Source: JBBKWX01 sp037969175 (lineage in GTDB: Bacteria; Bacteroidota; Bacteroidia; AKYH767-A; JBBKVM01). From it: DNA of 64,000 bases. Positions 7,901 to 15,700 of the stretch are shown here, in pieces. Position numbers and translations under genes: made by a program. The first letter of the stretch is position 1. The number at the start of each line of letters is the position of its first letter. The DNA lies in assembly GCA_037969175.1 (NCBI GenBank), contig JBBKWX010000055.1, positions 75,531 to 139,530 on the forward strand, written 5' to 3'. Under the pieces are notes generated by a model. That model saw nothing but the letters and a program-made list of their open reading frames with translations. It did not search any database and had not been told where the DNA came from.

Positions 7901-10147
7901 ACCGTAACATATACCGGGTCTGCAGGTCCTGCTGCCACTTATACCTGGAACTTCGGATCTGCAAATATCATTAGTGGTGGAGGTCAAGGACCGTATGATC
8001 TAAATTATTCCTTTTCAGGTAGCTATCCCATCACATTACAAGTGATGGAAAATGGATGTACATCTGCGATTCTGAGTCAAAATGTCTCTGTTTTTTCTAC
8101 ACCAACATCCGATTTTGGTATTTCGCCTATTCAAGGTTGTGAAGGTGAACCATTGATATTTACTTATACAGGAACAGCATCTCCAACGGCTACATACGCC
8201 TGGAATTTTAATGGTGGAACTGTTGTTTCAGGTTCTGGGCAGGGACCCATATCTGTTACCTGGCCGGGTACAGGAATCCCTCAGATTGATCTTACTGTGA
8301 CCGAGAATGGTTGCACTTCAATTACAAATACCTTGTTTGGTGTGATCATCCCAAAACCAACATCAGATTTTAATTTTGATCTGGTTTCAGGTTGTGAGAA
8401 TGATGTCTTTACACTCACATGGACAGGTTCAGCAAATGGAAGTGCATTCTTTGACTGGAACTTTGGAACTGCAACTATCATTTCCGGCAGCGGTTCGGGT
8501 CCGTATACACTGAGCTGGCCAAGTGCCGGTATACATACAGTTACCTTGCAGATAGATGACTTTGGCTGTACTTCAACGGTCCATTCTGAAAGTGTTACAA
8601 TTTACCAGATACCAAATACGAATTTTGTGATCTCGCCTTCTCCTATCTGTACCAATGAGATAGCTACGATTACTTATACAGGGAATGCCAGTGCTGCAGG
8701 GAGTTTTAATTGGAATTTCTGGAATGCGAATGTCATTTCAGGAAGTGGGATAGGCCCCTATCAAGTACAATGGAATGTGCCCGGATTTGAGATCGTTTCC
8801 TTGCAAGTTTCAGAGAATGGATGCAATTCAGGTAATTGGGATGAATTTGTTCAAGTAGAACAAGCACCTCTTTCCGTTGCAGGGGCAAATCAAGTGATCT
8901 GTTCCGGAGATATCATAAGTCTTGGAGATCCTGCCACAGTTGGGTGGAGTTATCAATGGATTCCTGCAACCGGGCTGAGTAATGCAACAAGCGCACAACC
9001 AAATTTCACACTGATGAATCCCGGACCGAATGCAATGGTTTTGGATTATATTCTGGAAGTGAGATCCGGGATCTGTGTAGATCGGGATACGGTTAGAATC
9101 ACCGTTACACCTTTCCCTTATCTGGATATTCAAGCTGTTACAGGACAATGCCTGACAGGGAATAGTTTTAATTTTACTTCAGGAGGAACTTTTCTTCCAT
9201 CTGCTAATGTAAACTGGATTTTCGGACCTGATGCGAATCCTACCGTTTCTTCTGTCCAAAATCCAAACGGCGTAACATTCCAAAATCCGGGGAGCTATAC
9301 AATTTATGCCAGCATCAATCAGAACGGTTGTCCGGGGAATTTAGATTCAACAATAGTAGACGTTTACCCAATGCCTGTTGCCGATTTTTCTTCTGATATC
9401 CAAAAAGGTTGTCCTCCATTGGAAGTGCAATTTATCGATCAAAGTACAGGTGAGCCGGCTGTTTCCCATGCATGGAATTTCGGAGCTGCAGGGAGCTCAA
9501 CCGATTCAGATCCATTGCATGTTTTCCCTGTATCGGGAGTTTACAATGTTTCACTTACAGTAACTACAGCAGACGGATGTACTTCTACAGCTACTCAGCC
9601 AAATTATATTGAAGTGGATCCGCTACCACAAGCACTTGCTATTGCTGATCCAATAAGAGCGAGTATCCTGAATCCATTATTCCAATTTTCTTCTGTTGGC
9701 TTTTCTGTCGACAGTTGTTTCTGGGATATGGGTGATGGGAATATAGTATCCGGATGTGATATTCAATATGCATATGCGGATACCGGAAAATATGAAGTGA
9801 CACTTTATACTGTAAGTATTAATGGTTGTATTGACAGTATCAAAGTGAATGTATTCGTTGATGCTGAATATACATTGTATGTTCCAAATGCATTTACACC
9901 AAATGGAGATGGAAAGAATGATCTTTTCAGAGCAATTGGTCAGTATGTGAACAATTTTGAAATGATCATTTTTAATCGATTAGGAGCAATCGCTTTTGAG
10001 ACGAATGATATCAATGCATATTGGGATGGTAAGTTCAAAGGAACAAATGCAGAAGCACCCCAGGGTGTGTATTATTATATCCTGAAAGCACAAGATAGCA
10101 GGGGTAGATTCCATGAGATCAAAGGGAATCTGAGCCTGATCAGATAA
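4925..10147 (+). CDS. Giant PKD-repeat surface protein with T9SS type B sorting domain (1740 aa)
   Basis: A secreted, probably cell-surface adhesin-like protein. I prefer the start at 4925 because it gives a compact signal peptide (MKAFTLIGLMLLCIPVFSQ); an upstream ATG at 4889 adds 12 residues. Order of parts: two cysteine-containing beta modules (about 4990-5860; the second resembles pre-peptidase-C-like domains), one ordinary PKD, eleven tandem 84-residue repeats (6080-8863) with a conserved SGxGQGPY motif, two Ig-like modules, one or two further PKD-like modules, and the gliding-motility/CHU_C-type C-terminus (VPNAFTPNGDGKNDLF, about 9869-10144), the signal for type IX export. The 3' end overlaps gpmI on the other strand by 8 bases. 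Ligand unknown; it could also bind polysaccharide. Confidence 0.88.
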   Translation: MKAFTLIGLMLLCIPVFSQVPANNLCSNSQVITISPSGTTCVSGTNLNATSDGFFNACNAPTGGNEVWYTFIATGTNNTITVNPAAGAGAAQSLVLTINSGNCSTPASLICDAAPGPGGSASASWVFTQGVQVWFEVTTLGAAGNFDVCVTSVTPPPNPGGTCPTATTLCDKSDFTVTTLPVGTSGYMTGCFSNSPQNDSWFQFTVGVTGTIEWTATPNGLTEYDWALYDISAGCPGTQIACNYFYSNSLGAPFGMSAASVGCILDDFCPSLIVTAGNTYVLQIDNFDANGVGFDFVWGGTFKIAPTSSFSVNTPTGCGVVNTGFTNTSVGASSQTWNLGNGNTSAAVSPAVQNYPSPGNYLVALTVSSATGCTQTSTNVVTVKSIPTSTFTNTLSVCVGAAATITYTGTALAAATYTWAFAGGTIISGSGQGPYQVSWATPGVKNVSLLVTENGCVSAITNNNVTVNAIPTSTFTANATACVGQNYNVSYTGTASAAATYAWNFGGAAIVSGSGQGPYVLTWPAAGPRSITLTVTENACVSVQTQVNLTVNSVPTSTFTATPALCVGSSATVTYTGSGSALATYNWNFSGGTISLGSGQGPYQINWASPGIKNLGLTVTENGCTSASTAVNVTVHPIPTSTFTITPSACVNQAVAITYTGSATAGAAFTWNFGGATVISGTGQGPYSISWPVSGTPNVSLSVTENACVSPITILPITINPIPTSTFTIPAQSCAGDTVSLVYTGTGGAGATYNWSYVPASFVSGAGQGPIQISYAGAGAFLPTLTVIQNACTSAVSNQPITVYPIPSSAFTINAVACEGDTLTVTYTGSSLPGATYNWNFGSATVISGAGQGPYLVKWFGAGNYSVSLQVTENSCLSPITSSPILVKPVPIASFSMPIVACQGDTITITYTGNATALATYNWTLGSAVLVSGTGQGPIRVSWNSSGVQNISLQVTENGCSSINQLQSITVNPIPGNSFSLSPLSLCDLNPTTVTYTGSAGPAATYTWNFGSANIISGGGQGPYDLNYSFSGSYPITLQVMENGCTSAILSQNVSVFSTPTSDFGISPIQGCEGEPLIFTYTGTASPTATYAWNFNGGTVVSGSGQGPISVTWPGTGIPQIDLTVTENGCTSITNTLFGVIIPKPTSDFNFDLVSGCENDVFTLTWTGSANGSAFFDWNFGTATIISGSGSGPYTLSWPSAGIHTVTLQIDDFGCTSTVHSESVTIYQIPNTNFVISPSPICTNEIATITYTGNASAAGSFNWNFWNANVISGSGIGPYQVQWNVPGFEIVSLQVSENGCNSGNWDEFVQVEQAPLSVAGANQVICSGDIISLGDPATVGWSYQWIPATGLSNATSAQPNFTLMNPGPNAMVLDYILEVRSGICVDRDTVRITVTPFPYLDIQAVTGQCLTGNSFNFTSGGTFLPSANVNWIFGPDANPTVSSVQNPNGVTFQNPGSYTIYASINQNGCPGNLDSTIVDVYPMPVADFSSDIQKGCPPLEVQFIDQSTGEPAVSHAWNFGAAGSSTDSDPLHVFPVSGVYNVSLTVTTADGCTSTATQPNYIEVDPLPQALAIADPIRASILNPLFQFSSVGFSVDSCFWDMGDGNIVSGCDIQYAYADTGKYEVTLYTVSINGCIDSIKVNVFVDAEYTLYVPNAFTPNGDGKNDLFRAIGQYVNNFEMIIFNRLGAIAFETNDINAYWDGKFKGTNAEAPQGVYYYILKAQDSRGRFHEIKGNLSLIR
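6080..8863 (+). repeat. Eleven tandem ~84-residue PKD-variant repeats (GQGPY type)
   Basis: Each unit starts near PTSTF, has a Cys about 12 residues in, then YTG, ATYxWNFG, SGxGQGPY, a Trp/Tyr-containing strand, and ends in VTENGCxS plus about 12 residues. The second cysteine near the end suggests one disulfide per unit. Units r1-r4 at the left are most alike; r10 and r11 are most diverged (GSGPY, GIGPY). 2784 bases divided by eleven gives 253 bases per unit. Confidence 0.85.
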
Positions 10148-11666
10148 GTTCTTTACCGCTCATCTCAATAGGTTTATCAATTCCCATGATCTTCAAAATT
10201 GTAGGTGCAATATCAGCGAGCTTTCCATCCATTACGCTTTCCGTATGATTTGATGAGATCAGGATCCAAGGAACCGGATTTGTAGTATGTGCTGTATTGG
10301 GTGTGCCGTCATCATTGATCATATAATCACCATTTCCATGATCAGCAGTAATAAGAAAAGCGTACTTGTTTTTCAATCCGGCTTGAACAACTTCTTTAAC
10401 ACATTTATCCGTCGTTTCCACTGCTTCTATTTCTGCACTGTAAACCCCGGTGTGGCCTACCATGTCCGTATTTGCAAAATTGAGACAGACAAAGTCTACT
10501 TCTCCTTTTTCTAATTCAGATACAATTGCATCTTTTACTTCAAATGCACTCATGGAAGGTTTCAGATCATAGGTGGGCACTTTGGGAGACGGGATCATTA
10601 TTCTTTTTTCACCATTGAAAATTGCTTCTCTTCCGCCGGAAAAAAAGAAAGTGACATGAGGGTATTTTTCTGTTTCAGAGATCCGGATCTGGCTTAGATC
10701 GTTTTTAGAAATAACTTCACCAAGTGTGTTTTCTAAATTATTTTTTGGAAACAATATATGAATGTTTTTAAAATTTTCATCGTAAGGTGTCATTGTGGAA
10801 TAATGAAGATCCAGTTTTTTCATTTCAAGATCAGACATATCAGATTGAGTTAATACTTCTGTTATTTCTCTGCAGCGATCTGTTCTGAAATTGAAGCAAA
10901 TGACAGCATCACCACTCTTGATCGCATGTTTATTATTCATGCCACTTGCAGCTAGAACTAATGGATCCATAAATTCATCCGTTATTCCATCTGCATATTT
11001 CGATTCTATGCTATTAATCAGGTCCAGACTTTCTTCTCCTTTGCGATGTACTAAAAGGTCGTATGCATTTTTGATTCGCGTCCATCTTTTATCTCTGTCC
11101 ATTGCATAGTACCTGCCTATGATACTAACTAGTTTTGCTTTTTTGTTTTGAATAAATGAAAGCAGTTCAGAGATAAAATGAATTCCACTTTTCGGATCCG
11201 TATCTCTACCATCTGTGAATCCGTGAATGTATATTTCATTTAAACCGGCTTCTTCAGCCAGATCAGATAATGCTATAAGGTGATCGATATGTGAATGAAC
11301 TCCACCGTCTGAAATTAGCCCCATCAAATGCAGGGGCTTGTTGTTAATTCTGCAATATTCAAATGTTTCAATTAATGTCTCATTTGATCTGAGTTTATCT
11401 TCAGCAATCGATTTATTTATTTTAACAAGATCCTGATAGACAACTCTACCCGCTCCTATATTTAAATGACCAACCTCAGAGTTGCCCATTTGTCCTTGCG
11501 GTAAACCGACAGCTTCCCCGCTGGTATGAAGTTTTCCATTTGGGTAGTTCCGAATGAGTTCATCATAAAATGGCGTATTGGCAGCTAATATCGCATTTGC
11601 CGCATTCATAGGCCCAAGGCCCCATCCATCCATTATGATGAGTACTAATTTTTCTTTTGGGATCAT
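10140..11666 (-). CDS. gpmI: 2,3-bisphosphoglycerate-independent phosphoglycerate mutase
   Basis: Interconverts 3- and 2-phosphoglycerate in glycolysis and gluconeogenesis in the cytosol. The length (508 aa) is normal. The alkaline-phosphatase-fold metal motifs are visible: VLIIMDGWGLGP at the N-terminus, the phospho-acceptor serine in GNSEVGHLNIGAGR (about residues 61-74), the DGGVHSH segment (about 115-125), GFTDGRDTDP, and the C-terminal TADHGNGDYM. The start overlaps the end of the upstream histidine kinase gene (ATGA, 11663-11666), so the two are probably cotranscribed and coupled. The 3' end overlaps the convergent PKD-protein gene by 8 bases, leaving no intergenic space for a terminator. 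Confidence 0.97.
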   Translation of the reverse strand: MIPKEKLVLIIMDGWGLGPMNAANAILAANTPFYDELIRNYPNGKLHTSGEAVGLPQGQMGNSEVGHLNIGAGRVVYQDLVKINKSIAEDKLRSNETLIETFEYCRINNKPLHLMGLISDGGVHSHIDHLIALSDLAEEAGLNEIYIHGFTDGRDTDPKSGIHFISELLSFIQNKKAKLVSIIGRYYAMDRDKRWTRIKNAYDLLVHRKGEESLDLINSIESKYADGITDEFMDPLVLAASGMNNKHAIKSGDAVICFNFRTDRCREITEVLTQSDMSDLEMKKLDLHYSTMTPYDENFKNIHILFPKNNLENTLGEVISKNDLSQIRISETEKYPHVTFFFSGGREAIFNGEKRIMIPSPKVPTYDLKPSMSAFEVKDAIVSELEKGEVDFVCLNFANTDMVGHTGVYSAEIEAVETTDKCVKEVVQAGLKNKYAFLITADHGNGDYMINDDGTPNTAHTTNPVPWILISSNHTESVMDGKLADIAPTILKIMGIDKPIEMSGKELI

Positions 11667-12634
11667 GATACTTTATCACATTTAAAACAGATCTCAAAGA
11701 TACTACCCTTAGGCGAATTATCCTTTATGACAATTTTCCCGGAATGTTTTTCAACTATATTATTTACAATATATAATCCGAGTCCGGTACCTTGCGATTT
11801 TCGCGTTTCTTCGTTACCTACCCTATAAAATTTTTGAAATATTTTAAGCTTTTCTTCATCATCTATTCCTAGTCCTTTATCAGCCACAGAAAGAAAGATA
11901 TTATTTTTCTCTTGTATCATCTTTACTTCAACTTCAGCTGGCGTGTCACTATACTTAATTGCATTACCTACAAGGTTTCTAATAAGAATATCAAAAGCCA
12001 TTTTGTCAATATTGTAACTTATTTCAGGTTCAATATTTCTGGTAATTATTATACTTCCTGTATGTTCTTTTTCATAATCATTAAGTACTTTTTCAAGGAT
12101 TAAACTAAGGTCACTTTCTTCAGGATGAAAAAGATAATTTCTATTGTCGAGCATAGCAGCCATCAATACATTTTCAACAAGTTCATGAAGCCTCAGGGTA
12201 TCTTCTAAAGAATTGTCTATCATTTCAATTTGCTTATCTCTTGATAACTCACGAATCTTCATGGTCTGTAATGCAAGCTTGATCGCTGATATAGGTGATT
12301 TGAATTCATGCGTTACGGATAATAAAAAGTTCCGTTGTTGTTTTGAAAGCAGAATTTCCTTTTTAAAAGCATTACGTGTTTGAACAACTCCAATAGAAAG
12401 GATTATGATAAAAACTAATCCTTCTCCTGCGATCATCATCCATTTATTCTTTAAACTATTTTCAAGAATTCCCTTTTCATTTAAATATTCAGCATGAGAC
12501 TCTTCCGTCAAGGAGAGATTTTCTATTCTGTGTTCATAAACTTCCGCATTCAGGTCTACCAACAGAACAGCCCACCAGGTGAATTGCAAAAACACATAGA
12601 TAACAAGCACATAAAAGATAACAAGCAACCGCAT
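11663..12634 (-). CDS. Membrane sensor histidine kinase without partner regulator (323 aa)
   Basis: A two-TM kinase: helix 1 about residues 4-26, an extracytoplasmic loop of roughly 40 residues, helix 2 about 65-83, then a HisKA dimerisation domain with SVTHEFKSPISAIKL (phospho-His) and a HATPase_c domain with the N box NLVGNAIKYS, G1 DKGLGI, F box FQKFYRVG and G2 GTGLGLYIV. All kinase motifs look intact. I see no HAMP or PAS domain, so signalling is probably direct from loop or membrane. No response regulator adjoins it; the nearest, at 19668, is 7 kb away and separately transcribed. It overlaps gpmI by ATGA. Signal and target unknown. Confidence 0.9.
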   Translation of the reverse strand: MRLLVIFYVLVIYVFLQFTWWAVLLVDLNAEVYEHRIENLSLTEESHAEYLNEKGILENSLKNKWMMIAGEGLVFIIILSIGVVQTRNAFKKEILLSKQQRNFLLSVTHEFKSPISAIKLALQTMKIRELSRDKQIEMIDNSLEDTLRLHELVENVLMAAMLDNRNYLFHPEESDLSLILEKVLNDYEKEHTGSIIITRNIEPEISYNIDKMAFDILIRNLVGNAIKYSDTPAEVEVKMIQEKNNIFLSVADKGLGIDDEEKLKIFQKFYRVGNEETRKSQGTGLGLYIVNNIVEKHSGKIVIKDNSPKGSIFEICFKCDKVS

Positions 12635-12687
12635 ATCCGAAAGATACAGATTTATCCTTGATCATATTGTGGCCTTTTATACAAAAA

Positions 12688-12708
12688 AAGCCCCTTGAAA
12701 AGGGGCTT
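12688..12708 (-). terminator. Rho-independent terminator after the 16-PKD protein
   Basis: Stem AAGCCCC/GGGGCTT with a 7-base loop. On the minus strand it is followed by a T-run, so it ends transcription of the gene stopping at 12734, about 25 bases upstream of it. Confidence 0.8.
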
Positions 12709-12733
12709 AGAAAAATGATTTGTATAGACTTAA

Positions 12734-15700
12734 TTATTTATCCTCGAAATAAACTGTATTCGGATTTGTTTTTTTCAAGAATTTCCAATTACCATGGATG
12801 TCTTGTTTTTCAATTATATAATAATCAACATCTGTGTCCCAACCAAAATAAGGTGTCCATGTCAATACATTGGTATCATTAACCCGCTGAGCTTTCAAGA
12901 GTACAGAAACACCCGGATTACTCATCAATGAATTGACATCGCAATTGTTCATCGCTTTTACCTCATATTGATATTTATTTGCTTTTACATCTACATCCAT
13001 ATCCAAATAGTTTTGATTGCCCACAGGAATTGATGTCACAAATGTGTAATTACTATTATTGGTATATCGGTATACATTGTAATAAGCTACTTTATCAGGG
13101 AAATTAACCGGAGCTTTCCATTCTGTATAAACATATTTATCTCCTTCAACAGTTGATCTGATGATCTCTACTTGCTGGTCAGATAAGAAGTCTATCGGTC
13201 TGGCAACAGAGGTGTCACTTAAAGATATGTATGGTTTACTACAAAGATCATTACCAATGATCAGATATGAATAATCCCGTGGACATGGAATATCAGTATC
13301 CAAAAATTCAAATACATTTCCGGGTACAGTACCGACTTTCACCGTGGCTCCTGAGATCAAATCCGTTCTCAATATGTCATATTGACTTACCGAACAACCA
13401 CCGTAAGCATTCCAGGTTACATTGATATCTAGATTATTCGCAATGGCAGATACATTTATTGTACTGTGAGCTGTAAGCTGATCCAATCCGATCTCATATC
13501 CACAGATGTCTCTTGTAAGCAATTTATAAGTGTAGACATTATCCAAAGTATTCAACGAACTGTCAACAACCATTGTATCCAGCGTAAATGTTGTGCTGTT
13601 CGGATTATTAATAACCCTGATAGGATCAAAAGATCCATTGACCTGATTGTATCTGTATAGAACATAGGATTCCAGATCTATCGCAGTATTTTGTTCCCAT
13701 GAGATCTGTACAGTTGTATTTGATGTAACTGTTACACTCAATATATTCGTTATCGCAGGTGGTATCGTATCATTTACTCTTATCATATTTGGAAGAGACA
13801 TCGTATCCGAACATCCATTGCTATTCGTTACAACAAGTGATACATTATAAATACCCGGTAGTGGATAAGAAACTGATGGGTTTGTAGCAGTTGATGTAGT
13901 GCCATTTCCAAAATCCCAGAAATAGGAAGCTCCAAATAATTGAGAACTGTTATTCATGAAATTTGCAATAAGTGGTGGACACCCGATATTCACATCGACA
14001 GTAAAATCAGGCACCGGGGTTTCGTCTACAACAAAGGGACTGGCAAAAACAAATGTATCCGTGCATCCGAAATTATTACTCACTATCAAACTGGCATAGT
14101 ATGAACCTGCATTCAAATAAACATATGTAGGATTTGGTAAAGTCGAAGTACCGCCATCGCCAAAGTTCCATTCAAAAGTAGTTGCACCGCTAGACTGTTC
14201 ATTGAATACCACTGTGTATGGATTACAGCCTTGTGTTCCGGTTGCAGTGGCCATAGCCGTTGGTGAAGGATAAACAGAAAGTGGGCCCGGATAAGTAAAG
14301 AATGATTGGCATCCCAGACTATCCTGAGTGATCAAGGTAACCGTATAAGATCCTACATTGGAATACGTATTAATAGGATTTTGTAATGTGCTGGAACTTC
14401 CATCACCAAAACTCCAATTCCAGGAAATGGCATTATATGAAAGATCAGTAAAGTGTGCTTCCAGTGTGGTACAACCACTTGTAGGTGCTACCGAGAAATT
14501 AGATACAGGTCCCGGAATAGCAATATAATCCACCTTTATCAAGGTATCAATACAACCAATACTATTCGTAACTATTTGTGTTATCGTATAGAATCCGGCA
14601 ATATTGTAAATATGAGATGGGTTTTGTGATGTTGAATTTGTTCCGTCTCCAAAATCATAATACCAGCTCACAGCATCTATCGATTGATCAATAAAATTCA
14701 CCAATGTTGGTGCACAAGCTGCTACTGTTGGGGTGTAAAATTCAGCTTTCGGTTTTATAACATTTACTAATACCGGATATACTATTGTGTCATAACATCC
14801 GGTAGTTGATTGTGCGATCAAGGTAACATCAAATGCACCTCCTGCAGTATACATATGAACCGGATTTTGTACTGTACTGGTATTTCCATCACCAAATATC
14901 CACAACCAGGAAATAGCATTTTGTGTGATATCCGTGAAAGTTGTGATCAATGGAGCACAGCCACTTGTATTGCTTGCAGTAAAATCAGAAACGAAATAAT
15001 TTACATTTGGACTTGACTTTGTTCCGCTGCATCCATTTGAATCATTGATCGTCAAATTAATATTTCCACTCGGAGGTGAGTTATATATATGTACCGGATT
15101 TTGTAAAGTTGAACTGGTTCCATCACCAAAATCCCACATCCATGAAGTAGCATTTGTACTTAAACTTGTGAAAGTTGCTGTTATTGGAAAACAAGATCTG
15201 TTTTGAGTAAATGTGAAATTTGCATTCGCCGCATTTACTGTAATGGCATTCGAGATCGACTTTGTTTGACTGCAATTATTTTTTATTGCAGTGAGTGTTA
15301 TTGTATAAGTGCCGGGTGTTGTATATGTATATGTCGGATTTTGCAAATTGGACGTCACACCGTTTCCGAAATTCCATAAATAGGACGTGGCATTTGTCGA
15401 TGTGTTTGCCAAAGTAATGCTAACCGAATTACACCCTGATGTAGAGCTGGTGATCGAGAAATCCGCTAATGGATTGTTTACTTTTACAATAGGACTTATG
15501 GTGAATGTTTGCGAACATCCACTCGAATCAGTAACAGTAAGTGTTACTGAATATGTGCCAACTGTACTGTATAGTTTCTTTGGATTTTTTTGAGTTGATG
15601 TTGTTCCGTCCTTGAAATCCCAGAGATACGAAGCCATATTATTCAAAGAGCAATTGAATTGTATCGTATCACTGGTACAAACTTCTGTTTGATTTGCAGT

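Noticed and set aside
6080..8863. CRISPR array or satellite DNA in the repeat-rich stretch
   Set aside because: Units are 253 bases with no short direct repeats and spacers, and the frame is open throughout, giving protein repeats.
8828..9148. Long frames on the opposite strand inside the PKD genes, and similar frames elsewhere
   Set aside because: They are shadows of real genes: no start context, no motif, and odd composition. The many similar frames across the window were left out for the same reason.
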